Of a DNA stretch of 64,000 nucleotides, positions 12,516-22,930 are shown piece after piece (the first letter of the stretch is position 1; each line of letters starts with the position of its first letter). The notes below the pieces were generated by a model. It was not told the origin of the DNA. It saw nothing but the letters and a program-made list of their open reading frames with translations, and searched no databases. The position numbers and the translations under genes were made by a program. Origin of the DNA: Ricinus communis. Taxonomy: Eukaryota; Streptophyta; Magnoliopsida; Malpighiales; Euphorbiaceae. Location of the stretch: contig NC_063261.1 of assembly GCF_019578655.1 (NCBI RefSeq), positions 3,244,201-3,308,200 of the forward strand, in the 5' to 3' direction.

Positions 12516-13945
12516 ATGACCGAGAGCTCTAATCCTACTCCTGTAGACCCTCTTGCTGAACCAGAGTGATCCCTCCATTTGTTGAGGAAGCGTATGCAAG
12601 AAGAAGAGGAGGCCCGGATAAAGTTTGAAGCCCTTGTGAATAGACCAGTAGGTATGGGAGACAACAACCGGGCTGCGGATGAAGCTAGGACAATGTACGA
12701 GTTTGCTAGACCTTCTCTTAAGGGGACACAGACGAGTATATTGCAACCACCTGTGTGGCCAACAACTTCGAAATAAAGCTAAACGTGATACAGATGGTCC
12801 AAAATAGTGTACAATTTTGGGGACTGCCAAGCGAGGACCCAAATGCTCACATCACCAACTTCTTGGAGATCCGCAATACCTTCAAGATAAATGGAACTAC
12901 TGATGATGCCTTTCGGCTGAGGTTGTTTCCATTTTCTTTGAGGGATAGAGCAAAGAGATGGCTTCAGTCCCTTCCATCGAACACCATCACTACTTGGAAT
13001 TCTTTGGTTGAGAAATTTCTCTATAAGTACTTTCCTCCAGCTAAGACTGCTAAATTGAGGAATGACATTTCTTCTTTTGTGCAGATAGAAGACGAGAGCA
13101 TGTATGATGCCTGGGAGAGGTACAAGGACTTGTTGAGATGCTGTCCACACCACGGTCTACCAGTCTGGATGCAAGTTCAAACATTTTACAATGGTTTGAA
13201 CCTTGCTAATAGACAAATGGTTGATGTAGCAGCAGAAGGGGCTCTGAATAGTAAGACGCCCGAGCAGGCTCATAACTTAATAGAGGAGATGGCTATGAAC
13301 AATTATCAATGGCAGTCTTCTAGGAGTTGACTAGTGAAGCAAGGAGTGGTTAATCGGTTGGATTCTACAGCGGCCTTGGCAGCTCAGTTGGAGCTATTGG
13401 CTAAGAAGATTGACCAGCTCCAGATGCCAGCCCATGTAGCTTAGAGCAGTTATGAGTTTTACAGTGGCCCACATTTTAGTGCAAACTGTAATACATGAGG
13501 TTTGTTTGCTAGTACTTCTATTCCTTCTTCCTCTTTTGTAATATCCACTGACCTTGAGCAAGTAGATTATATGGGCAATGGCCCGAGGCAGTAAGGGAAC
13601 CCGTACAGCAACACTTACCCTAGGGTGGCGTAATCATCCGAACTTCAGTTAGAGAAACAATAACGCCCAGGATCCACCAGGCTTTCAGAGACTGCATCAA
13701 CAACAACAGCAGGCTGGACCATCACAGCTTCTTCCACCACCCGAGAAGAAATCTAACTTGGAGGAGCTGATGATGAAGTTTATCACGTCTACTGAGATGA
13801 GGTTCCAGCAAACCGACAGTGCTCTTAAAAATCAGCAAGCGTCCATTCAGAACTTGGAGAGTCAGATTGGACAGATTTCTAAGATGTTGTCTGAAAGGCA
13901 ATAAGGAGCGCTCCCAGCACTACAAAGCCTAAGCCGAAGGAGCAT
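12516..13945 (+). pseudogene. Athila-like gag (E1), disrupted
   Basis: The ATG at 12516 follows the context CAGGTAGTTT that is shared with E3 (54452). The N-terminus ends with YEFARPSL, then ANNFEIK, then a long uninterrupted block (12755-13330) with [10 protein letters not shown], the core of the Retrotrans_gag domain of Athila elements. Damage includes a TGA at 12567 where E2 has CGA, a one-base frameshift near 12757, a TGA at the end of the 12755-13330 block (13328-13330) and further stops through 13900. The C-terminal part keeps FQQTDSAL and IQNLE coiled-coil-like segments. Gag would build the particle and bind RNA. Confidence 0.85.
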
Positions 13946-15181
13946 GTGAATGCAATCATGTTACGGTCAGGTAAATGTACTCCCAGTCCTTCTTCTATTT
14001 CTAAAATTAATGCTGATGCGCAGGTAGATTCAAGAAGGGAAGTTGAAGCAACCAAGGTAAATGAACTAGAGAAGGAAGAGGCAAAGGAGATTCCACTGAA
14101 GGAATACCAGGCCAATATCCCGTACCCTACTAGATTAAAGCAGGGGCAAGTCGAGCAGCAGTTTGGTAAATTCCTGGACATTTTTAAACAACTGCCTCGA
14201 TATGTGAAGTTCTTAAAGGAGATTCTTGGCAATAAAAGGAAGTTTGAGGACTCGACGTGCGTGACATTAAATGAGGAATGTTCGGCAATTTTCCAGAATA
14301 AGTTACCAGAAAAGCGACATGATCCAGGGAGTTTTACTATTCCTTATCTAATAGATAACTTATCTGTCAATGATGCCTTAACTGATTTAGGGGCTGGAAT
14401 TAATGTAATGTCGTACAACTTGTTTGTAAAATTGGGCCTAGGAGAGACCAAACCCACTAGGATGAGTATACAATTAGCAAATAGATGTGTTAAATATCCT
14501 ATGGGTATTGTAGAGACTGTGCTAGTAAAAGTAAATAAATTTATATTTCCTATCGATTTTGTGATCTTAGACATGGACGGTGACAGTAGTGTACCCTTAA
14601 TTCTAGGAAGACCTTTTCTTGCAACATTTAGAGCAATGATAGATGTTTGTGATGGAAAATTAAAACTTAGGATAGGGGATGAGACTGTCACCTATAACTT
14701 GCATAATCTTATAAGCCAGCTTGTAGATTATAATAATGTTGTGTATGTTGTTGATGTAATTGATAATGATATTGAGACATAGTTACAAGAAGTGTTAGTT
14801 GAAGACCCTCTACATGTCACTTTGCCAAGGGGAGAAAAGCATGAGCTGTCAAATGAGGAAGTGTTGGAGCAGCTTGAATTTATGTTAGCAAATGAGCCAA
14901 ATGGAAATACTGATGAGTTTACTATGATTGACAGGATAGGTGTGCAGAAGTTGAGGCCATCACTTGAGGAACCGCCGGTTCTCGATTGGAAAGAGCTTCC
15001 ACAATGTCTTGACTATGCGCATATGGATGAGGATAACGGGCTGCCTGCCGTTCTAGTGGTAGACTTGACAACTAAGGTGGGGGAAAGAACATTGCCCACT
15101 CGAAGGAAGTATCAAAAAGCAGCTGCTTGGAGGACTGCTGACATTTTGAGGACCCATAACCTGGCAGCTAAATCGCAATAG
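13946..15181 (+). pseudogene. Athila-like gag C-terminus and protease (E1)
   Basis: One frame with a single TAG at 14780. After a Lys-rich linker (PYPTRLKQG) comes a retropepsin domain with DLGAGINVM (Asp catalytic), PTRMSIQLA and ILGRPFLAT, all hallmarks of the Athila aspartic protease. Downstream (14792-15181) are ELSNEEVLEQLEF and SLEEPPVLDWKELP. The latter is the segment that normally leads into RT. The frame stops at 15181 and RT is missing. The protease part is one of the best preserved coding blocks in the window and would cleave Gag. Confidence 0.85.
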
Positions 15182-15479
15182 AGGTCAAACCCGCACTGAA
15201 GGGAGTTATTATCAAGTCCAGCTAAATGACTTGAGAACCAAAAAGAAGCACTTTTGGGAGGCACCCCGAATTTTATTTTATATTTTTTTACATTTTTATT
15301 TTATCAATCATTTGCATGCTTGATGGTAATTAGAACACTTAGTAAACGTAATTGTATGAATCTAGGGTTTTTAGTAACTTAAATCAGATTTTTGGTAATT
15401 GGTGAAGACAAACTTCCCTGTTTGATACATTTTACTTGAATTAAAGCCTAAATGTGTGCGTATATGTGTTAAACGTAGG
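15182..15479 (+). other. Deletion junction and start of E1 3' region
   Basis: About 60 bases after the pre-RT segment the sequence reaches GAAGCACTTTTGGGAGGCAC (about 15245-15265). This phrase normally marks the end of the Athila coding region, and it recurs in E3 (57098) and, antisense, in E4 (34671). The space that should hold about 4 kb of RT, RNase H and integrase is therefore collapsed. No gene is seen here. Confidence 0.65.
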
Positions 15480-16010
15480 TAGGAAGTTTGGCGACTCGAG
15501 ATGGCAAAGAAAAGCTTGGACTTCACCCTTCCACCACGGTATCCGTGGGCATCACGGGTTAGATACATCACGGGTTGGATACAGCACGGCCGGAGTCATA
15601 CCCGTGATGAATATGCACATGAAAAGTTTGGGAAATTAGCCGTCCACCACGGTTTCTGAGGCCACCACAGGCTACAACACCAGGCCATGCCGATCACCAC
15701 ACCCGTGCCCCAGCCCATGATGGACATGTACGTAAAGCATAAAATAAAATCAATCGTCCACCACAACTTCTGAAGGCACCACGGGCAGCAACACTAGGCC
15801 GTGCTGACCAGCACGGCCATGCTCTCGCCCTTGGTGGATTAGCATGAGGATGAAGCTTTAGGGTTCAGCAAGGGGCCGAGTCCTGGCCGTGCTGACCCCC
15901 GTGACTATATAAGCATGCCATTTCAAAAAATTTCCAACTTTTCCCCTCTAAGTTCTAAGGTGTTGTTTCTCATTTTTCTTGATTTTTCTTACCTATCACG
16001 GCAATTTCAA
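15480..16010 (+). promoter_or_regulatory. LTR-like internal promoter module and leader exon
   Basis: GC-rich stretch full of CCACCACGG and CCGTGCTGA motifs, including a near-perfect palindrome at 15797-15818, then a TATA box CTATATAAGC (15905-15914) and a pyrimidine-rich leader. The arrangement (CACGG motifs, palindrome, TATA) copies the U3 of the same element's LTR although the sequence is not an LTR. The same module occurs at 29405-29790 and inverted at 31000-31350, each with a TATA-like core. It precedes the env-region ORF and probably drives it from inside the element. Inferred from structure, no expression evidence. Confidence 0.5.
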
Positions 16011-16489
16011 GTAAGTCTCTTCGCCTTTTGCTTTTATTTGGTTAAATCTGATTTTTCTTTTATGTAATTTTATTAGTTAGGACATTTTGATATGCTCTAG
16101 TAGTTGTCAATATTTATTGCTTTGGTTGGGTTATTATTTTATTTTTACACTGCTTAAGTTTGATTTAGATTAGATTTAGTTTAGATTAGTTACTATTTTG
16201 TGTGATTTTGAATAATGAAATGTTAAGTGTGGGGTTTGGCAGCAATAAAGTTTATCTATGGCATTTTATTATGAAAAATTAATAGCATAAATTTTCTTTT
16301 TCTGGTGCGCAATAATGTGGGCTAGAATGTCATTATGAATTGGTTCTCTGCAGGAAATTGAGGCTTTAGTCTTAGCTGTAAGTCTAAAGTTTTATGTTAG
16401 TTAAATTATAGTCGATATGCTGCTAAATTTTTAGTATAATTTATGTTTACTTGATTTCTTGTTCGAATACTAATGATTGACTGTATTAG
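16011..16489 (+). other. Putative leader intron before env-region ORF
   Basis: TTCAA at 16006-16010 is followed by GTAAGT, a consensus plant donor. Upstream of the ORF, CTAATGAT (a plausible branch site) and TGTATTAG end at 16489, five bases before the ATG at 16495. The 479-base interval is AT/T-rich as plant introns are. Donor and branch region are kept in both copies of the cassette at 29.8-31.0 kb, although the forward copy has lost the AG acceptor context. Confidence 0.45.
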
Positions 16490-16494
16490 GCAAC

Positions 16495-18063
16495 ATGAGG
16501 GACCACGATCAATCCCGTCGAAAGCAACCGCAACGCCCCGCTACCAGCAAGCGCCCGCGTGGTGAAGAAACCTCTTCTTCCACTTCACCTTCATCAGCAC
16601 CAGCACCAGCACCCCCACCACAACAACAACTAGTTCGAGCACGAAGAACACCAGCTGTAAATCCACCCGCACCAGGTCGACATCTCTTATGGACATTTTA
16701 GAATACTGATAGCAAGAGCTGCTTCCAAGTCATGAGATGGAAGCAAGTAATGGCTAGACTTTGCATAGACTTTGTGTCCCTAGAGAGAGTTGGATTGGCC
16801 TAGGATGTACGTGCACTGTTTGACACTCTGCCTTACGCACAGTTCTTCAACATCATTGAGCCAACCTAGCGCGAGCTCATAATTGAATTCCTAAGCACCT
16901 TCTTTCTGCAGCAACAGATCACAAACTAGCATCAGCCTGATGTAGTTTACTTCAGACTTGGACAAAGGGAGTTCTCAATGTCAGTTCCATAATTTGGCAT
17001 GCATTTAGGTTTATGGATTGAGCAGGAGATCTCAAGCGAGGAGTATCAGGGATGCATCTACATCAACCAGATCTCGTACGACACCATGTGGAATTCATTA
17101 GTACTTAGGCCAGAATCATACTACCCCAACAGGTCTAAAGCGTGTATCCTTCCGGATCATCTCCGCTATCTCCATACATTGTTAGCTTACACGATTACAG
17201 GCAGGGGAGATAGTTTTGGAGCAGCCACACAGACCGATGTATTCATCCTCTAGGCTATGCAACATCGTAAGAAGCTTGACATGGGATATTTGTTGTCTTG
17301 TCAAGTCCGTCCATTCATAGTCGATGCCCAGAAGAAGATGCACTGTTGTTTTGGCTCGTATATGACTAGGTTGGCCAAGAGACTAGATGTATTGGACGAC
17401 TGTCTGTCCGAGCTTTCTCAGATTGGTGATATGACACCACTAGGGATTAGACAGATGATCAACATGCAGATGATCACGGCTACTCGACACCCACATGGCA
17501 TAGAGTACAGCCTCGTCAGTGTAATAGTAAGAGAGGCTAGAGAGGCAGCAGCTAGAGGAGCCCAAGACCCTACGGCTGAGATTCTAGATGTTAGGACTCC
17601 TAACCCAGCCAGAGTGTTTATGCATACATCTAGAGCCTCCTCTTCTTATTCTGCAGGGACATCGAGTGCTCAGATTAGTGCTTTGGCTGACCGACTAGAT
17701 CGAGTTTGTGATTTACAACAGCAGGACTATACTGAGTTTGTGCAGCACAGAAAGGAGTTTGGGCAGTTTTAAGAGGAGACTAGGGCACAGTTTTAGGGTT
17801 TAAACGATATGCTCCAGCAGCTTATGCTTGGGCTATATAGGCAGGCCGCCCAAACAGACCTAATAGCGGAGCAGATATAAAAGATGGCGGAGAGTGGAGC
17901 ACAAAATCAGCAATTCATCGATGATATGGAGTTCGATCTAGTAGGTTGCTTCACGGACCCTATGCCACCACCACCGCCCCCTTCTTGAGTGCCTTCCCCT
18001 ACTCCTCACCCTCTAGTAGATCCAGCCAGTGAGGATGCGCCTTCGTCAGACTACCATGAGTGA
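16495..18063 (+). pseudogene. Env-region ORF of Athila (ATHILA ORF-1-like), ten stops
   Basis: A 522-codon frame from ATG 16495 to TGA 18061-18063 with no frameshift but ten internal stops (16699, 16801, 16867, 16927, 16990, 17251, 17770, 17794, 17878, 17986). The product has a basic, Ser/Pro/Ala-rich N-terminus (QSRRK, then a Pro run), a central globular part (FGMHLGLW, then YDTMWNSL, then RGDSFGAA) that resembles proteins annotated in plants as ATHILA ORF-1 or putative plant transposon protein, a coiled-coil-like tail (LADRLDRV) and a Pro-rich acidic end. No transmembrane segment is evident, so an envelope role is doubtful. Function unknown. Each stop can be explained by one C-to-T change. 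Confidence 0.7.
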
Positions 18064-19797
18064 CAAAAATTTGTGCTCTATTTCTTTTTCCTTTTCCTTT
18101 TTATTTTTTTTCTTTATTTTTATTTTACTTTATTTTTGTTTCGTTTTGCATTTTCATTTTATGTTATTTTCTTTCATTTTTCTTTCATGTTATGTTATTT
18201 TAGTGGAACACTTTGCTTTACCTTCTTAATATATACATTTAATATGATCTTCATTTTTTTGATGTGCTACTTATGTACTATACCCGATTTTATTTTTCTA
18301 ACACTGTGGGCAATGTTACACTCAAGTGTGGGGTAGGTATCTATGGCTCTATCCATTGATTGTTTAGGCAATGATAATGGACTATTCTTAGGATGTTAGG
18401 AACTAGGTTTTTCATGACATTTAAGTTGAGTTTATTCTTTCATAGTTAATGACTTAATTCACACAATAATAATTGATTGTCCCTCTCAATTTTTTATTCT
18501 TGGAAGCAATTTCACTGTATTCAATATGTCAATTTGGCCGGGTTAAATCGGTGTTACTTGAGTTCCTTGCAAATTTGCAACATTTGACTTTGAACTTTGA
18601 TTATGCCAATCTCTTATACAATTTATGTGATGATTCAATTGATAAGTCTGGGAACCAATTACAAATTTTAGCCACTTCAAACGTGAGTTTTTAAACCAAA
18701 ATTTGAGCATCCATTGCACATTATGCTTATGATTTTTCTTGTTTGAGTGTACGCTGTACTTAATTTTGTTTTTAGAACTCGGTTTGTAATGCTTGTTGAG
18801 GTTACATGAATTTTTGAATACCATTATATGATTTGGGCAACTTAGGAATTCACCACATCTAGCCAAAAGCCTACCATTTGTTTCCATTAGTCAACCAGTT
18901 TTGAGCCTTAACTTTTTCTTCATGATTTACACCACATACACCATTCTATACATCTATCTTTCCTTTCACCTTGTATACTGAGTAATTATGTGTTATGCTT
19001 CTTCATTTATGGAATCATAGTGCCTAACTTTGTTATAAATTTACTTAGTCTTTTTAGTCATTCTTTGAGGCTCCCTTCAATCCAAATTGGATAACTATTC
19101 TTATTATTTATGTCACTAATCATGCAACCCCTATATAAGCTGCTGTAATATATATACACATTATTCATAATAAAAAAAAAGAAGAAGAAAAAGAAAAAGA
19201 AAAGAAAAATTCTGACTTATTTCTTAGCTCTTCTGAATTTAATTCTCGTGAGCATCATTTACTTCAAATAAGGCTTAGTGAGTATTTTTGTTGTTTTGGC
19301 ATTCAGCTCTTGAAGCATTCATTTTAAATAATTGCATGATTTTTCAATATATTTTACACTTTTATCCAAATATTCTTACCTTTACCTTAGCCACATTTCA
19401 ACCCTTGTAAAGACCCTTTGATTTTGGTATTCATTTATTCGCGGTAGCGAAGATGAGATTGATGAGCAAGCTTATGGTAAACAGGTTATGTGCAGCTGCA
19501 TTGAGGGAATTTTCTTGTTTCCCTGTAAACACTATGAGTGATTTGAGAGATTTCTGTGAGGCAATGGTTCCTAGTCTTTAATGCTAAATTGTTATATAAG
19601 TTGTACTTCGAGATGGTATTATTATAGTTTTTCTTTGAAGGTGTATAATTTGTTAGTTACTTGAGTTTCATTCTTTATATGTTGAATAAGGTTGAGTTGT
19701 GAACTTTAGCATGGATTTTGAGGGGTGATTGTTGTTTGTGTATGTATTGAGTTATTGATTGCTTGAGGACAAGCAAAAGCTTAAGTGTGGGGTGATT
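18064..19797 (+). other. E1 3' untranslated region with two PPT-like boxes
   Basis: Non-coding, T-rich at the start (18070-18300). AAGTGTGGGGT occurs at 18324-18334 and again at 19783-19793, the second directly before the 3' LTR and thus the true polypurine tract. A purine run of GAAGAAGAAAAAG type lies at 19166-19208 and has counterparts in E3 and E4. TTGAGGACAAGCAA precedes the tract in all elements. ORFs in this stretch are low-complexity shadows. Confidence 0.65.
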
Positions 19798-21253
19798 TGA
19801 TGTGCATCATTTTATACATGTTTATATGCCCAATTGTTTACATTTTTGTGCATAGTTATCTTGTTTTATGTCAGAATCACCTGTATTTTGGTTCCTTTGA
19901 TGTTTCAAGTCATTATCGATGAGCATTATCAGTAATCAAGGGAAATACGCGCAATTATAGACCAGAATCCATCAAAATTGAGCAAGGACTAGCATTCCAA
20001 GGTTGAGTACGGCTTGGACTCTAGCCGTTCTGAACCATCAACACTTGACCCTCAAGAGTGCCATTTTGGCACAGTTTCCGAAGCCACCTCGGGTTCCACC
20101 ATGGCTCGTGGGGGCTCAGCACCGTGAAAATGATGTAATTTGATATTGCTATTGATCTATGATGATTTACAATTGAGTATTCTGAGATTACATGTATGAG
20201 CATGGCCAGGAAAAAGCCTTAAGTTGTGGGACGTGGAGGTCTAGCACGGTCTGGATTCCTTGAGAGATTTATATAGGCAAATGCGATTTATTGAGTGAGG
20301 GTTCGATTTTCTGACTTAATCTTACATATACATGCATAAGCCACTCGAGTTTAGGAGACCATTTCATCTATTGGTTTTAACATCAAATTGAAGATCAAGA
20401 GGAGATTTGGAGTCATTTAAGAGGCAATTTAGGGTTCATCATTCGTAATTGGGAATTTAGGGTTTTTCATCCAACTTGAAGAAGAAGGGTGTACATATCT
20501 TCAATTTACTTTTCTGAATTTGTTCTTTACTTTGTGTTGCTTATTAGTATGAGTAACTAAATTTGTTAAACCCATTGGGGTTCCTACATTGTTGGATTGT
20601 TTTTAAAGCTTGTGAGACTTTGATTATCAAAGCTTGTCTCTTCTTGCTTTCATTATTAATGAGAAATCACATTATTCATGAGATGTTGCGAGTTGTGGTA
20701 TTTAGATTGCTTTATGTAATTGAGAAATTCATTTAGCAAAAACTGGTTAATGATCACTTAGAGATAAGGGTAATTGACTAGCCGGATTAAGAATTAACAA
20801 AGCTTAATAGAGGCGGGTTAAAGCTTAATGCTAATTTAATAATTGATCATTATGAAGAGATTCCAACTTTAGGTTCTTAGGTTTAGGAACTCGGTTAACT
20901 CGAGAGAGAAACTAAATTTAGTTAAGAATTCGTCCATGGGTAATTGCAATTGGTAATCAATATAATCTCTATCTTCACTAAAATACAACTAGCTTAGGTC
21001 CCCTTGGGTTTGCTTTTTCCTTTGATTGTTTCACTAAATCCTTTCAATCTGTCTGACACTTAGTTAACCACTCGTTTACATTTAATCATAGAGTAGCAAC
21101 TTTATTGATTTTGTTAGGGTTAGATATCATAAGATGTTGTAGTAGTTCTAGGATCACCCTTACCTAAGAATACAACCTTGATACTCACCGTTAGTGCTAG
21201 TCTGCATCGATAGGTTCACTATCTTAGATTGTAGCCACACATATAGCCTATCA
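19798..21253 (+). repeat. E1 3' LTR
   Basis: It begins TGATGTGCATCATTTTATAC after the polypurine tract and ends CCTATCA, 1456 bp. It differs from the 5' LTR by many point changes, by an extra segment of about 72 bases at roughly 20127-20198, and by loss of the palindrome-containing stretch before the TATA box. About 50 bases near 20342 are also missing. These are signs of age. The boundaries are firm because they mirror the 5' LTR. Confidence 0.85.
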
Positions 21254-22161
21254 ATTGCACTTGTATTAGAATTAAGGAAGACCCTATATTCCTGATGGCA
21301 TTGGTGTAAGAGATATCTATGTTCCACTCGAACAGGAGACAACTTGCATTGCTGATGATCACAACCCTTGGCCTATATTGAGAAGGTCATGAACTTATCG
21401 TGTCGAGTAGCGCTAACACATCCCTGCTAAACTGAAAAAAGGGATAAATTTCTTTAAAGTATAAATAGGGTACTCCTTGCCAAGGGGAACTCAGCCTTAT
21501 TATCCTAGCTAAAGCTCATTTAGTAAAATATAGTTCCTTCACGTAGGGTCTACCATATGCTTGCATGATCATTGGAATATTAATGTAAGACTTCGGGATT
21601 AACCTAAATGCCCACCCGCTCAATTGAGAAATTCTAGTATTGGTATGATCCTAAATCCATACCTTCGATAGGTGAACCTGAGGAGACTTACCAGAAAGTG
21701 GGTGAGCATACAATTAATCCCTAGATTTTCCATTAACATCTTGAGTCTCTCGATGTGTAAACGTGAAAGTCCTTTAAAGTAACTGACTCTTTCCCCACTA
21801 TTCAACATAGGGCTTACCCTCTCCTTGTTGAGCATTGGGGAATCATTCGCCTACTTTTTAAGAAAGTCGTGCTTGCACATCGAAAGAAATAGAGCAGATG
21901 TGAGAGCCTCCCTATTGGCGATCACGTCAGAACCTAAAAACCTAGGGGAGAATGAGATGGGGCCATGGATGGCGAAGAAAGGCAGGTGTTGCATGAAAAC
22001 TTGAAAAATCTTTGCTATTTGTTCACATGCCGATTTACAAATATTGTAAATGCTCTTAACCTTTTCCTATTTCGACTTGACATGCATCTGTATTTACATT
22101 CATGGCATACATACATGTAACCCTTTGTGCTCGGTACCATTTATGTTCTTGGTGCTAATAT
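21254..22161 (+). other. Tat/Ogre interior resuming after E1
   Basis: This stretch continues the element whose primer site lies at 10777. No ORF with a recognisable product is present. Stops are frequent on both strands. Probably the long leader or an eroded accessory ORF, as Ogre-type elements often have before gag. Confidence 0.35.
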
Positions 22162-22689
22162 ATGCCTATGGATGCTGAGACGTGGATGGAGCTCACTAGC
22201 CTCAAATACAGAATTAGCGTCTTTGAGTTGCAAGTTAGGGCCTTATTCCAGACCATTAGGCATATGTTGGAAGAGCTCAACAAGGTCACTAACACTCTTA
22301 AGAGAGAGCATAGGGAGGCCACAGCTGATGCAGATAGGGACACTAAGGAGAAGGCTGAGAGGAAGAGGAAAGAAACCAAATAGGGGGAGAGCTCCAAGCC
22401 TAGTGCTGCAAACAAAATGAAGCAAAAGTATGCACGGCCACTGGTGTCATACACCAACATCCTTTGCGACCTCCAAAGCAGGGGACTGTTGCCCACCAGG
22501 CCCATCCTAGTCAGGAAAGTGCCCACCACCATCGGCTATAAGACTTCAAAGTATTACATGTACCATTGCACCTTTGGTCATGCAACTAACGACTGCATCC
22601 GCTTGAAAAAGGATGTTCACTTCCTCCTTGATAAGAAACTGATCACTGAGGATTTGATCTTTGAGGAGGCACTAGAGTACTCCAATTAG
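22162..22689 (+). pseudogene. Tat/Ogre-like gag C-terminal ORF with knuckle
   Basis: A 175-codon frame with one TAG at 22381. The first 70 residues are highly charged and look coiled-coil (LEELNKVTNT, REHREATADAD). The C-terminal half holds YMYHCTFGHATNDCIRLK followed by a hydrophobic-charged helix, the H-C-GH-C type knuckle region seen in Tat/Ogre Gag and also at 47760 in element B. A full gag core is not visible upstream. It may be the tail of a truncated gag or an accessory ORF. Confidence 0.5.
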
Positions 22690-22930
22690 GTAGCCTTTGG
22701 AGGGCTCTTCTTTTGTAATCCTTGTATCAGCTCTGGATTTTAGCTGGTTTTTGTAATAGAGAACTCTTTAATAGTCTCTTGCTTGTGGAAGGCCGACAAT
22801 AGTACAAGGACCTTTACTTTCGTAATAGAGAACTCTTTTCTTTTGTAATCCTTGCATCAGCTCTGGATAAAGAGTATCCATTTTCTCACTAGTCCTAGCA
22901 TTCTTTAGGTCAATAAGATAGCATACATAT
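22690..22930 (+). other. Short spacer with direct repeat
   Basis: Two copies of a roughly 33-base unit (TTTTGTAATCCTTG then CAGCTCTGGAT) start at about 22709 and 22837. No coding is seen. The stretch ends at CATAT just before the next LTR. Confidence 0.4.

Larger units (their letters stand above)
10867..21253 (+). mobile_element. Non-autonomous Athila-like element E1
   Basis: Both LTRs, a tRNA-Asp-type primer site, gag, protease, an env-region ORF and a polypurine tract are present, total 10,387 bp. RT, RNase H and integrase are absent: the reading frame runs from protease into about 80 residues upstream of RT and then within 60 bases into the element's 3' region. Flanking pentamers are ATTAC (10862-10866) and ATTGC (21254-21258), a target duplication with one mismatch. 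E1 sits inside a Tat/Ogre interior. The gag domain and LTR style match E2, E3 and E4. Confidence 0.85.

Noticed and set aside
12474..13153. Minus-strand ORFs of 122 and 124 codons
   Set aside because: They are exact shadows of the plus-strand gag of E1; the same shadow recurs opposite gag in E2 and E3.
16495..18063. Stop codon reassignment (TAG and TAA as Gln) to explain the open env-region ORF
   Set aside because: Plant nuclear genes use the standard code and other ORFs nearby end at TAG and TAA. C-to-T decay explains the pattern.
18029..18336. Phe-rich membrane-protein-like ORFs
   Set aside because: They are translations of a T-rich low-complexity tract in the E1 3' region.
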